Shown: positions 43,200 through 52,535 of the stretch, in pieces
How positions within the stretch are numbered: position 1 is the first letter of the stretch
How the letters are laid out: each line of letters begins with the position of its first letter
From: Phycisphaeraceae bacterium
GTDB lineage: Bacteria > Planctomycetota > Phycisphaerae > Phycisphaerales > UBA1924
NCBI GenBank assembly: GCA_019636565.1
Contig: JAHBXG010000005.1
Coordinates: forward strand, 62,001 to 126,000
DNA length: 64,000 nucleotides
Direction of reading: 5' to 3'
Translations under genes and position numbers: made by a program
Notes under the pieces: generated by a model
What the model was told of the DNA's origin: nothing
The model's input: only the letters and a program-made list of their open reading frames with translations
Database searches by the model: none

Positions 43200-44168
43200 G
43201 TGAAAATACTCATCGCATACGACGGATCAGAAAGTTCCCGGGCGGCCGTCACCGACCTCCGGCTCGCGGGCCTCGCGCACGATACCCAGGCGGTCGTGTT
43301 GTCGGTCCTCGACGGCCGGGTGAAGCCCGGAGAGGCACAAGTTCCGCCGCGCATCGTTGAAGCATTCGAACGGCAACGCGGCATCGCTGATGACGGAGTG
43401 GCGTGCGTCCGAGACCTGTTTCCAAGCTGGGAAGTCTCCGCGGAAGTGCGCGTGGGCGCTCCCGCGTGGGAGATCATCAGGCGGGCAGAGGGCGAAGAGG
43501 GACACGCCGATGGCGACCCCATGGACCTCGTGGTGGTGGGGTCACGCGGCTTCGGCGAGCTCAAGCGGATCCTGCTGGGGAGCGTGGCACACAGGGTCGT
43601 GACCGAGCTTCGTTGTTCAGTACGGATTTCGCGGGGGCGCACGGAACGCTTGACGGCCGACCTCTCGAAGGAGCGGGCCGCGCCACGGCTCGTGATCGGA
43701 GTGGACGGATCCCCAGATTCTCAGGCTGCCCTTGAGGCCGTCGCCTCGCGGCGCTGGCCGCCTGAAACGCGGATGCTCGTTGCCACGTTTGAAGCGGGCA
43801 CCATTTCCGGGACCCACGGCTGGGAGCCCAACACCATCTGGGGTGGCGACCCGTTGCGGCCCGATGCGCCGGCGACCGCTGATCGACCGTCCGTGAGAGT
43901 CGCCATCGATGCCGCGGCGTTCCTGAAGGTTCGGGGTGTCGGTACAACCATCACAACTCTGGTCAAACCGGCCGATCCAAAGCATGGTTTGATAAATGCG
44001 GCCGAAATCTGGGAGAATGGTGGCGCCGACTGTATCTTCGTGGGAGCAACGGGAATCCGGGGGATCGAGAGGTTTTTGGTCGGCAGCGTATCGACGGCGG
44101 TCGCTATGAATGCCACGTGCTCGGTGGAAATTGTAAAGGCTCGCCGAACCCGCGCCGCGAAATCCTGA
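43200..44168 (+). CDS. Tandem-domain universal stress protein, second copy
   Basis: 322 aa from GTG 43200. First domain MKILIAYDGSESSRAAVTDL with ATP motif VVGSRGFGELKRILLGSVAHRVV; second domain LVIGVDGSPDSQAALEAVASR with VGATGIRGIERFLVGSVSTAV. Both ATP-site motifs are present, unlike the first copy, where only the second is intact. No copy of the GATTGGGGAA motif was seen directly upstream. It converges with nhaA, 11 bases apart. Confidence 0.9.
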   Translation: MKILIAYDGSESSRAAVTDLRLAGLAHDTQAVVLSVLDGRVKPGEAQVPPRIVEAFERQRGIADDGVACVRDLFPSWEVSAEVRVGAPAWEIIRRAEGEEGHADGDPMDLVVVGSRGFGELKRILLGSVAHRVVTELRCSVRISRGRTERLTADLSKERAAPRLVIGVDGSPDSQAALEAVASRRWPPETRMLVATFEAGTISGTHGWEPNTIWGGDPLRPDAPATADRPSVRVAIDAAAFLKVRGVGTTITTLVKPADPKHGLINAAEIWENGGADCIFVGATGIRGIERFLVGSVSTAVAMNATCSVEIVKARRTRAAKS

Positions 44169-44179
44169 CTGCATCGGAG

Positions 44180-46006
44180 TCAGTGGGCCGGGTCGGTGGC
44201 CCCTTGCTCTTTCGTCGCTCGGGATTTCGGCCATAGGACTAGCACACCCAGTCCCCCAGCAGTGAGCGAGGCGAGGAAGATCGCGATCTTTGCGGCCGCG
44301 TAGTCCGCCCCGTCCGGGAACGCCACGCCCGCAATGAACAGGGACATCGTGAACCCGAAGCCGCCGAGCGCGCCGGCGCCGCACAACTGGCGCCATGAGT
44401 ACGCATCGGGCTTCGTGGCAATACCGCTCCGCACCGCGAGCCACGCGGCCAGCACGATCCCGACAGGCTTGCCGATGAGCAGCCCCAGCATGATCGCGCC
44501 GATCAATCGCCCATGTCCGACGAGAACACCAGGCGACAAAACGACGCCGGCGTTGGCCAGCGCAAAGATCGGCAATACGACATAGCTCGACCATGGTCCG
44601 ACGGATCGAAGAAGTTTGTCGGCGGGCGATTCGATTCTGTCGTGGATCGAATCCAGCGCGCGCAGGGCCTGCTCGGAGGGTCCGACACGCATCGCTTCGC
44701 CGGCGTGGATGTCTTCGAGGGCGATCACAGTCGTCGCCTGTGCCAGAAGCGCGTTCAGGTTGGCTGGCGGCCGTGTGGGAACGAGCAGGGCCAGCACCAC
44801 GCCCGCCAGCGTGGCGTGCATTCCGGCCTCGTGCAGGAAGAACCAGAGAACGACGCCACAAACCGCGTATGGCAGCATGCGATGTACGTCGCACCGGTTG
44901 AACACAAGCAGCAACGCGGTCGCCGCGCCGCCAGCCATCAAGTACGCAGCGTCGATCGCGTCGGTGTAGAACAGCGCGATGACCATGATCGCCACGATGT
45001 CGTCGATGATGACCGCCGCGGTCAGGAATACGCGCAGTTCAATGGGGACGCGGGCGCCGAGCAACACGATCAGCGCGACCGCGAACGCCGTGTCGGTACC
45101 GATCGGCACGCCCCATCCGTGCCGCAGGTGTGGCGGTGCGATCAATGTATAGATAACCGCCGGCAGAACTATGCCGCCGAACGCGGCGATCACCGGAAGC
45201 GCACCAGATCGAACGGTTGCCAGATGACCGACGGTGAACTCTCGCTTGATCTCGAGCCCAATAACGAAGAAGAAAATGGTCAAAAATCCGTGGTTGACCC
45301 AGTGGAGCAACGAATGTGCAAACGTGCCCGTGCCCCACTGGAACCCCACGGGAGTCTCCCACCACGCCGCGAACGCCGAGCCGAGGGATGAGTTGCTGAG
45401 CACCCACGCCAGCAACGTTGCCAACCCCAAGAGCACTCCCGACGACGGTCCCCAGCGGACGAAATGGAACGCGGCGGCCTGCACGCGATAGCCGAGTGGG
45501 CCGAGCATCGCGTCGGCCAGCGAGCTCTCGTCCCAAGTGCCCCCGTAACGACGACCGTTGATATAAAAGGTCGGCGTCAGCCGCACGCCGCTGCGCTGCG
45601 AGCTGTCGATGTCCTCGCGCACCCGCGCCCGCGCCGCTGCCAATGCAGGCTGCGCCACGTTGCTCAGCGACAGATTGAACTCCCGCGCGATCCGTTCAAA
45701 GTCGCCCGCGGCGAACGCCGGACCCCGCTCCATCAATGCCTCGTGGACTTCCCAAAAATTTCCATTGGATTCCGCCGCGTACTCCGCCAACTCCGCGGCA
45801 CGGACCGCATCTTCACTACCCGCGACTGGTAGGTGCCGGAATACATACCGCATCCGTTCACCAAATCGACTACGCAATCCCTTGACGACGTCGTGAACCG
45901 CGTGACTGCGAGCGCACGAGTAGCTGCCGTACTCGACCAGAGTCATCTCGGCATTGGGTGCCCCCAAAACGTGGTCTCGGCCCTCGTCTACGGAAGGATC
46001 AAGCAT
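44180..46006 (-). CDS. nhaA: Na+/H+ antiporter NhaA fused to an N-terminal DsbA-like domain
   Basis: 608 aa. Residues 1-175 form a DsbA/thioredoxin-like domain (MTLVEYGSYSCARSHAVHDVV; TPTFYINGRRYGGTW). The motif is C31-A-R-S, so the second active-site cysteine is serine and dithiol exchange as in DsbA is not possible. NhaA follows, with about 12 helices and the ion-binding aspartates in PIGTDTAFAVALIVLL and AVIIDDIVAIMVIALFY. NhaA-thioredoxin fusions are known in bacteria. It would exchange Na+ for H+ at alkaline pH. The N-terminal domain has no signal peptide, so it probably faces the cytoplasm. Confidence 0.92.
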   Translation of the reverse strand: MLDPSVDEGRDHVLGAPNAEMTLVEYGSYSCARSHAVHDVVKGLRSRFGERMRYVFRHLPVAGSEDAVRAAELAEYAAESNGNFWEVHEALMERGPAFAAGDFERIAREFNLSLSNVAQPALAAARARVREDIDSSQRSGVRLTPTFYINGRRYGGTWDESSLADAMLGPLGYRVQAAAFHFVRWGPSSGVLLGLATLLAWVLSNSSLGSAFAAWWETPVGFQWGTGTFAHSLLHWVNHGFLTIFFFVIGLEIKREFTVGHLATVRSGALPVIAAFGGIVLPAVIYTLIAPPHLRHGWGVPIGTDTAFAVALIVLLGARVPIELRVFLTAAVIIDDIVAIMVIALFYTDAIDAAYLMAGGAATALLLVFNRCDVHRMLPYAVCGVVLWFFLHEAGMHATLAGVVLALLVPTRPPANLNALLAQATTVIALEDIHAGEAMRVGPSEQALRALDSIHDRIESPADKLLRSVGPWSSYVVLPIFALANAGVVLSPGVLVGHGRLIGAIMLGLLIGKPVGIVLAAWLAVRSGIATKPDAYSWRQLCGAGALGGFGFTMSLFIAGVAFPDGADYAAAKIAIFLASLTAGGLGVLVLWPKSRATKEQGATDPAH

Positions 46007-46288
46007 GTCCGGCCTCGCATCCGCCCTGATTGCAGGATCTTGTGGTCACGACTGCATCTCCCGTTGCGCGCGAAGCGCTGGCCCAGGCGACCACTGCCCC
46101 GACGGCCCCTTGTGTGGCGCGACCAAGAGCCGACTCGGACAGCTATCGTACATGACGAAACTGTGATCGGCTCGTGGCACATACCGAACCATGTTCGTGC
46201 CTATTTGCACCGTTCCGATCATTCCGACTTCCATCAATATCTTCTTTTGCCACCGCCGACGCCACGGCATGCGTGACGCGGCCCCAGC

Positions 46289-46507
46289 TCAACGTGACCG
46301 GATTTTTTTGAGCACTGCACCTTTGTGCATGGCCAGATGTTCGGTCTTGTCGCTCTTGATCAGGTACTGCGGCTCTCCCTCGGAGGCGCGAACCGTGTAG
46401 CCCTTGAACTTGATCGGGGAACGGATGGTCTTCTTGATGGTGCCGCGCACGCGTCCGGCTTCCGAGTTCCACTCAACGTGATCACCGACTTTGAATGCGC
46501 GTGCCAT
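46289..46507 (-). CDS. DUF2945 (Tudor-like) protein
   Basis: 72 aa. MARAFKVGDHVEWNSEAGRVRGTIKKTI and YTVRASEGEPQYLIKSDKTEHLAMHKGAVLKKI cover the full DUF2945 / hypervirulence-associated Tudor domain, a small beta-barrel of unknown role. Found in stress loci in many bacteria. Confidence 0.88.
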   Translation of the reverse strand: MARAFKVGDHVEWNSEAGRVRGTIKKTIRSPIKFKGYTVRASEGEPQYLIKSDKTEHLAMHKGAVLKKIRSR

Positions 46508-46606
46508 CGGAGTGTTTCCTGTCGATTCCCGTGGTGGATCGAGCTAAGGCCTTGCGTAGAAGTGCCGCCCCATCCACGAGGCACGCCGCAGCAGCGAGCA
46601 AGTCGT

Positions 46607-47776
46607 TCAGACCAACTCGTACACGCGGTCCATCTCCTCTCCGATGGCGTCCCACGAGAACCGTGTCTCCGCCTCTTGCCGCCCGTTGGCCCCGATGCGA
46701 TCGGCGTTGGCGGTGTCGGCCAACGCCGTACCCAGCGCCCAGCCCAATGACTTCCTGTTGGGCTCAACCACCCAGCCAGTCTCCTGGTCCCGCACGAACT
46801 CTCGCGGCCCACCATTGCAAGTGACCACAACAGGCCGCGTCGCGCTCCAGGCCTCCAGCACGACAATCCCGAAAGGTTCGTTGCGGCTGGGCACGCATAT
46901 CACATCGGCGCTCTTGAACAAGCCAACAAGGTCAGTTCCGTTCCGCGTGCCCGTGAAACGGACTGAACTGAATAGCCCCGCCTCGCCGGCCTGTCCTTCC
47001 AGCGACGAGCGCATGTCGCCGTCGCCTACAAACACGAACTTCGCATCGGCGCGGTGCCGCTGCACTTCTGGGATCGCACTCATCAGCAGGTCGGGCCCCT
47101 TTTGCCAGGTCAGGCGACCCACGAAGAGCACGAGCGGGTCGGTATCGCCCACTCCGACAGAACGCCGCACGATCGGCACATCCACTTTGCCATCAAAGCG
47201 GCTCGGGTCAACCCCGTTGTAGACCACCGAGACCTTGTCTGATGGCGTGCTGTAGATCCGCTGGACTTCATCGGCGAGCGTCCGCGAAACGCAGATCACT
47301 CGATCCGCCACGGACGTTCCGTACCACTCCATGTCCCGGATCACCCTCGCCGTCCCCTCCCGCATCTCGTTTCCGCAGCGCCCGTATTCCGTCGAGTGCA
47401 TCGTGAATGTCACGGGCCGCCCCAATTCCCGCTTGACCCGTCCCAAGGCCGGCACGGCAAGCCAGTCGTGGCCGTGGACGACATCGAACGGCTGGCCGTA
47501 GAAGTCTTCCGCAGCGCGGAGGCGATCGAAGAGCGCATCGCCCATCCGGTCGACGTAGGTCATGAATTCCGCGTTAGGGTCGAACGGGCAACGGTGGTAG
47601 TGCACGCCGCCGATGCAACTGTACCGCGGCTGCCCGGCGCCCATCCGCGTGAAGATATGGACGTCATCGCCACGGCGCTGCAGCGCGCCCGCGAGCTCGG
47701 TGACGTGCGCCGCGAGCCCTCCCACCGGAATTGAGTGCATTGATTCCCAGGACAGCATCGCGACTCGGTTGGCCAC
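46607..47776 (-). CDS. Family 4 glycosyltransferase
   Basis: 389 aa from GTG 47776 with a strong GAAGGAGG site. The N-terminus (RVAMLSWESMHSIPVGGLAAHVTELAGALQRRGDDVHIFT) is glycogen-synthase-like. The acceptor loop VVHGHDWLAVPAL and the donor-site E-x7-E motif (NEPFGIVVLEAWSATRPVV) mark a GT4 retaining enzyme. Glycogen/maltose-phosphate pathway synthases share this pattern, so it may make storage glucan under stress. Motif site I lies 55 bases upstream. Confidence 0.9.
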   Translation of the reverse strand: MANRVAMLSWESMHSIPVGGLAAHVTELAGALQRRGDDVHIFTRMGAGQPRYSCIGGVHYHRCPFDPNAEFMTYVDRMGDALFDRLRAAEDFYGQPFDVVHGHDWLAVPALGRVKRELGRPVTFTMHSTEYGRCGNEMREGTARVIRDMEWYGTSVADRVICVSRTLADEVQRIYSTPSDKVSVVYNGVDPSRFDGKVDVPIVRRSVGVGDTDPLVLFVGRLTWQKGPDLLMSAIPEVQRHRADAKFVFVGDGDMRSSLEGQAGEAGLFSSVRFTGTRNGTDLVGLFKSADVICVPSRNEPFGIVVLEAWSATRPVVVTCNGGPREFVRDQETGWVVEPNRKSLGWALGTALADTANADRIGANGRQEAETRFSWDAIGEEMDRVYELV

Positions 47777-47830
47777 TCGGCACCTCCTTCGACTGTGGAG
47801 ATGATGACGAGGAGCAGGTGTGTCTCCATG

Positions 47831-47847
47831 CGTGCGCTTCCCCAATC
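47831..47847 (-). promoter_or_regulatory. GATTGGGGAARTTTCC motif, site I
   Basis: On the minus strand GATTGGGGAAGCGCACG; the left ten bases match exactly, the right arm of the dyad does not. It points to the glycosyltransferase start at 47776. Confidence 0.5.
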
Positions 47848-48070
47848 GAGCGAACATGCGATGCGATGCGACGCGAACGCTGGGCGGTGTCAAAATGCTT
47901 TGTTCGCCTCCTCCCTTCAGTGTCGACGGGTCTGCGAAATCCGCGAATGCGGTGGGGCGTCGGGTGCGGGCGCCTGAGCGGGCGAGTTCTTGCAACCAAC
48001 GTCGGATTTCGGTTGGAGACTATCAATTCGAGCGTGCGAGCGGCGTCTACCACCGGGGTATTGGGCCGGC

Positions 48071-48086
48071 AATTGGGGAAGTTCGC
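48071..48086 (+). promoter_or_regulatory. GATTGGGGAARTTTCC motif, site E
   Basis: AATTGGGGAAGTTCGC, 95 bases before the small protein gene at 48181. Confidence 0.5.
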
Positions 48087-48180
48087 GCATTGAGCACGCG
48101 AGTCTTTCACGCCATGCTTCCTGCGTTGCCCGATCTGGCCCGAAGGCTCGAATTGCGGCAGCGTACTCAAGGAGCTCGAC

Positions 48181-48435
48181 ATGACAACCGAAACCGCCAA
48201 TCGCCCGTACGCCAATCTCGGGAAGACCTGCGGCACCCAGGACCACGACCATGACCTCATCCACTTTCTGAGTAACCGCCTGGACACGCTGTGGCGCTGC
48301 GACCAGTGCATCGCCAACGCGGAAGGGGACGCCCAGTTACAGGCGTTCTGGCGCGACATCAAGAAGCAAGAGATCGCGAACGTCGAGCGTGCGCGCGAAC
48401 TTGTCAAGCAGCACGTGGAGAAGAACTGCTTCTGA
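48181..48435 (+). CDS. Small helical protein upstream of dps
   Basis: 84 aa. GTQDHDHDLIHFLSNRLDTLWRCDQCIANAEGD is followed by a charged helix (LQAFWRDIKKQEIANVERARELVKQHVEKNCF). Three cysteines include a CDQC pair. I recognise it only as a type of short protein often encoded beside Dps or ferritin-like genes; its length and helices suggest a bundle or peptide partner. AAGGAG precedes ATG 48181 and motif site E lies upstream. Confidence 0.7.
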   Translation: MTTETANRPYANLGKTCGTQDHDHDLIHFLSNRLDTLWRCDQCIANAEGDAQLQAFWRDIKKQEIANVERARELVKQHVEKNCF

Positions 48436-48583
48436 TCGGCATCGAACCATCGAAGGATGGGGCGCATGTCGCGCGCCGTGCATTGTGAGCGAACGCTGCC
48501 AGCGTCTGTGAACGATCCAAGAGTGATCCGGTATGGGCGCAAGGCCCAGCAAAGAGACGAACGATCAATAAGGAGTTATTAGC

Positions 48584-49153
48584 ATGTCACACTCGACCAT
48601 CACCCGCGATGATGCGACCCACCTAAGAGAACCCGTGGTCCCGTCCAACACCGGAGAGGTGCAAGCGTTCGGACACGCTCGACGAACCACGATCGCGCTT
48701 GACGCGACGGCGGCGCTCGCCAGCGTGGACAGTCTCAACCAGCTCCTCGCCGACACCGTGACGCTGCGAGATTTGTATAAGAAGCATCACTGGCAGGTGT
48801 CGGGTCCGACGTTTTACATGCTGCACCTGCTCTTCGACAAGCACGCCGAGGAGCAAACCCGGCTGATCGACCTTCTCGCCGAGCGCGTCCAGGTACTGGG
48901 AGGCGTGGCGATCGCCATGGGGGCTGACATTGCAGAGGCCACTCTCATTCCCAGAGCTCCGAAGGGCCGCGAGAACACGGAGGCCCAGCTCGCCAGGCTG
49001 CTGCATGCCCATGAGACCATTTTGCTGGCGGCTCGGGCAATGGCGAAGAGCACCGCATCAGCAGGGGATATCGGCACCGACGACATCATCGTATCGGATG
49101 TCATCCGTGCCAACGAGCTGCAGGTGTGGTTCCTTGCACAACACGTCCAGTGA
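48584..49153 (+). CDS. dps: DNA-binding ferritin-like protein Dps
   Basis: 189 aa. A 45-residue N-terminal tail is followed by the Dps four-helix bundle: LNQLLADTVTLRDLYKKHHWQVSGPTFYMLHLLFDKHAEEQTRLIDLLAERVQVLGG contains the ferroxidase residues His (KHHWQV), Asp and Glu (FDKHAEEQ). IIVSDVIRANELQVWFLAQHVQ closes the bundle. It oxidises and stores iron and protects DNA from peroxide. AAGGAG stands before ATG 48584. Confidence 0.92.
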   Translation: MSHSTITRDDATHLREPVVPSNTGEVQAFGHARRTTIALDATAALASVDSLNQLLADTVTLRDLYKKHHWQVSGPTFYMLHLLFDKHAEEQTRLIDLLAERVQVLGGVAIAMGADIAEATLIPRAPKGRENTEAQLARLLHAHETILLAARAMAKSTASAGDIGTDDIIVSDVIRANELQVWFLAQHVQ

Positions 49154-49472
49154 CCCTTCGCGCCGCCGGAACGATGCGACCGGAATCATCTCCCAGTAAT
49201 CCTCGCTCGAGCCGGAAACAGACGGGGCGTACTCAAGTGCGGCCAGGGACGCTAAAGACTGGCATCCTGCGACCTGAAGAGAGTTGAAAACGAACTTTCA
49301 TCGTCGTGGAAATTCAAGCCTGCAATGCATTTGTTGGGCCATGCAGATCGAGGTTTCGCGCAAATTAATGACTGAAAAGGTCGTGACCAACCGAGTTCAG
49401 TTCAACGGAAATCAATTGGTCGTATGCAACGGTGCGCAATAATTTCAAGCAAGGTTGGTACTCACGCCAGTT
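49154..49472. other. Gap between dps and the convergent ClC gene
   Basis: About 320 bases, AT-richer than its surroundings. No motif or convincing gene; a 20-codon frame from 49374 has no ribosome site. Confidence 0.4.
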
Positions 49473-51350
49473 TCAATCCCATCTCGGCAATCGAAGATTT
49501 GGTTCGCTTCGCTCCATCTCGCGAAGTCTTCCACGATGTGCGGCCAGCACGGTGCTTCTTGTGATAATCCCGACGACCCGTCCGGGATTGTCTCGGCGAA
49601 CAACCGGCAACCTTCCAACGTCGTGGTTCACCATGTGATCCACCGCGTCTCGGAGCGTGCAGTCTTCATACACAATGACCGGGGGACGACGAATCAACGC
49701 GCCGAGTGTGCTATCTACCTCGACAGGCGCGCCACCCGATTCCGTCAGATCTCGTCTGGTCAATACGCCGATCAGCAAACCATCTTTGCCGATGATTGGA
49801 AAACCGGTGTGCCTTGATCCTTGCGCCCCACTCGCGATCCACTCCCGTACCTCTCGAACAGACTGGGTCTCGCTGAGCACTGCCACCTCGCATGTTTGCA
49901 CATCTTTGACCGAGAGCTGAACGAGGGGGTCGGGGTGATACTCGTTGGGCACGCGAACTCCACGGCGGGCAAGCTTCTCCGTCATGATGCTCTCCCGCAT
50001 GAGCAGCGAGGAAAGCATGTACGCCGCGGCGCAGCCTCCCAGCAGCGGAAGCAGCCCCATCGGCTGTAGAGTAACTTCGAACGCGAAGACCACTGAAGTG
50101 AGAAGCGCTCGCGACGCACCCGCGAACATTGCCGCCATCCCCACAAGCGCCGCGATTCGCGGGTCAATCCCGACTCCCGGCAACAAGGCCGCCCCGCCAA
50201 TCCCGAGCAGCGTTCCGAGCGCGCCACCAAGCGTGAACAACGGTGCGAGCGTTCCACCCGAGGTGCCGCTCCCAAGCGAGATGGACCAGGACAGGAACTT
50301 CATGATGAAGAGCAACGCAATCACGCTGGTCGTGAACGACCCCGTGAGCATGTCGGAAATGACGTCATACCCCACACCCAGCGTGCGAGGCGAAAAATAG
50401 CCGCAGATACCGACCGCCAATGTGCCAATGGCCGGCCACCACATCCAATGGATCGGCAGCTTCTCGAACATGTCCTCGATCCAATACACCACTCGTGTCA
50501 CACCCACACTCACGATGCCGATGATGGCCCCGAATGCAACATAACACGCCAGCGCCATGCCGCTCGGCGCCGCAACATCTTGCATCGGAAACACCGCGTG
50601 GGCGCCCTCGAAGATCATCCGAACTCCCGCTGCCGACGTGGATGCCAAGGCCACCGGAATGACCGAGCGAGGTCGGAATTCAAAGAGCAGCAGTTCAATC
50701 GCCAGAAGGACCGCAGCCACCGGCGCACCAAAGGTCGCGGACATGCCCGCGGCGGCACCTGCCGCAAGCAGGGTTTTCCGCTCGTCTGCGGTGGTCTTTA
50801 GGAACTGGCCGAGCACCGACCCGATCGCACCCCCAGTCGCGATGATCGGACCCTCGGCGCCGAACGGTCCGCCCGTCCCGATCGATATCGCCGCCGACAG
50901 CGGCTTGAGAAGCGTCATGCGCGGCGGAATGCGACTGTCCTCCAGCAGGACTTTTTCCATAGTCTCGGGGATGCCGTGGCCGCGGATGGCGCGCGAGCCA
51001 AACTTCGCCATGACTCCGACTATCAAACCACCGATGACCGGTACACCGATGACCCACATCCCGAGGTGATTTGATGCGGGCAAGGCGCCTGCGAACGAGA
51101 GCTTGCCGAAGAACGACAGATTGGTGATCAGCGCGATGAGCCGGATCAGCAACTGCGCGCACAATGCCGCAACCACACCGAGCCCCAGGCACATGACGCC
51201 AAGCCAGACCGTGTGCCTGTCGAGCAACGACCCGGCGGAAGGAGGAACGTGCGCGGCGGCGATCACCGATTCCAGCGACGGCGAAACGGGCAGCGGCCTG
51301 ACCTCATGTCCCAAGCCCGGCAACTCATCGCGCGCACCGCCTTCGTCCAT
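49473..51350 (-). CDS. ClC-family chloride channel/antiporter with CBS domains
   Basis: 625 aa. ClC signatures: IRGHGIPETMEKVL (GxGIPE-like selectivity loop), ISIGTGGPFGAEGPIIATGGA (with the gating glutamate), SLGSGTSGGTLAPLF (GxFxP region) and SRALLTSVVFAFEVT. A C-terminal CBS pair of about 125 residues follows (VAVLSETQSVREVREWI; VIVYEDCTLRDAVDHMVNHDVGRLPVV). It would conduct or exchange chloride for protons; which one cannot be decided. Upstream lies the nitrate-related operon on the same strand. Confidence 0.9.
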   Translation of the reverse strand: MDEGGARDELPGLGHEVRPLPVSPSLESVIAAAHVPPSAGSLLDRHTVWLGVMCLGLGVVAALCAQLLIRLIALITNLSFFGKLSFAGALPASNHLGMWVIGVPVIGGLIVGVMAKFGSRAIRGHGIPETMEKVLLEDSRIPPRMTLLKPLSAAISIGTGGPFGAEGPIIATGGAIGSVLGQFLKTTADERKTLLAAGAAAGMSATFGAPVAAVLLAIELLLFEFRPRSVIPVALASTSAAGVRMIFEGAHAVFPMQDVAAPSGMALACYVAFGAIIGIVSVGVTRVVYWIEDMFEKLPIHWMWWPAIGTLAVGICGYFSPRTLGVGYDVISDMLTGSFTTSVIALLFIMKFLSWSISLGSGTSGGTLAPLFTLGGALGTLLGIGGAALLPGVGIDPRIAALVGMAAMFAGASRALLTSVVFAFEVTLQPMGLLPLLGGCAAAYMLSSLLMRESIMTEKLARRGVRVPNEYHPDPLVQLSVKDVQTCEVAVLSETQSVREVREWIASGAQGSRHTGFPIIGKDGLLIGVLTRRDLTESGGAPVEVDSTLGALIRRPPVIVYEDCTLRDAVDHMVNHDVGRLPVVRRDNPGRVVGIITRSTVLAAHRGRLREMERSEPNLRLPRWD

Positions 51351-51455
51351 GCTGCTTCGCTCCTCAGTCTTTAGAAAGGATACGGCGGTGACATCCAGAA
51401 ACCGACGATGCGCGGCATTCCTCGGTTGGCGTGGAGCCCCGATTCCGGTGCACGA

Positions 51456-52535
51456 TCAGGCGTGTGCGCGGTTCGCGGCCGCGCTCGTGACCAGCCGATA
51501 CCCCATCCCAAAAAGCGTCAGCGTCCACGCGGTGATCGCGGCGTAGAAAAAAACCGGGGGTAGCACGCTCAGGAACGGCAGTTCCAGCGCCTCGATCATG
51601 CGAGCCGTGGCAACCGAGTACATTCCCAGCGGGAAGACGGCGCCCCAATAGAGTGGGTCATAACGCAGAGGGAAGCGCTTCACGATATGACGCCAGACGC
51701 CCAGAATGAGCAACATGGGAATCCACCAGGTCGCCGTGGCCCAGAACAAGAGCGTCGCACCCTTCAGAAACGGGAGAAGCTCGTGGAGGAGCGGACTGCC
51801 GGCGTTGCTCGTGATCAGCGTGGCGCCGGCCAGCGTGGAAATGGCCATCGCGCCCATGTTGATCCAGTATGGCGGGGCGAGGTCTGAAGGCTTGAACGGA
51901 AAAAACGTGTACCTGTAGAAGATGAGTGAGATGATCCAGACGTACAGCATGGCGCCGCCCAGCCACGCGACGAGAGCGATGAAGAGGAGCGCTTGGTGTC
52001 CCGCGCCCGCGTGGGCCGCGAGTTGCGACGCGAGCACGGAAACCGACTGCGTGGCGACGATCGCGACCAGCCAGCCTCCGTTCAGTCCTTCCGCGAGCGG
52101 GGGTTTTTCGGCCTTGACCGTCAGCGCCGTGAACACCGCGTACGTCACGAGCACCCAGAGCACTGCGCCGAAGATCAAGAGCGACCACGCGACGGAATCG
52201 AATCGCCCGATCAGCAGCGCCTGCGTCCCCAAGACGCACGCGGCGGGAACGGCGGTGAAGAAACCCACGCCCCGGGAATGGCTGGAGACGTCCGCCCGCA
52301 GGCGGGGCCAGTAACGCACGACGCGCCGCACGGTCAACACCCAGAGCGCCGCAAAGAAAACCCCATTCAGCCAGAACATGGCAACGGCGAGCCCGCCGAA
52401 GCCCTGAATCGATGCCGCGAGCGACACGATGCCCGTCGCCATGACGAGGGCGAAATAAGCCGGGAGCAGGTCCGCCGCGGCGCGGTCGATGGCTGCCAAG
52501 AAGCCTCTGCGCGAAACCGAATCGCCAGCGGTCAC
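51456..52535 (-). CDS. TDT/SLAC1-type anion channel or C4-dicarboxylate transporter family protein
   Basis: 359 aa from a GTG that overlaps the stop of DUF6755 (GTGA). About ten membrane helices: PAYFALVMATGIVSLAASI, VAMFWLNGVFFAALWVL, ACVLGTQALLIG and later ATWWIPMLLILGVWRHIVKRFPLRYDPLYWGAVFPLGMY. This is the tellurite-resistance/dicarboxylate (TehA, SLAC1) pattern. SLAC1-type channels pass nitrate and chloride, so export of nitrite or import of nitrate for the adjacent reductase is plausible but unproven. Confidence 0.82.
   Translation of the reverse strand: MTAGDSVSRRGFLAAIDRAAADLLPAYFALVMATGIVSLAASIQGFGGLAVAMFWLNGVFFAALWVLTVRRVVRYWPRLRADVSSHSRGVGFFTAVPAACVLGTQALLIGRFDSVAWSLLIFGAVLWVLVTYAVFTALTVKAEKPPLAEGLNGGWLVAIVATQSVSVLASQLAAHAGAGHQALLFIALVAWLGGAMLYVWIISLIFYRYTFFPFKPSDLAPPYWINMGAMAISTLAGATLITSNAGSPLLHELLPFLKGATLLFWATATWWIPMLLILGVWRHIVKRFPLRYDPLYWGAVFPLGMYSVATARMIEALELPFLSVLPPVFFYAAITAWTLTLFGMGYRLVTSAAANRAHA

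Noticed and set aside
46046..46270. Minus-strand frame between nhaA and DUF2945
   Set aside because: No domain recognised and composition not consistent with neighbours; region left as intergenic.
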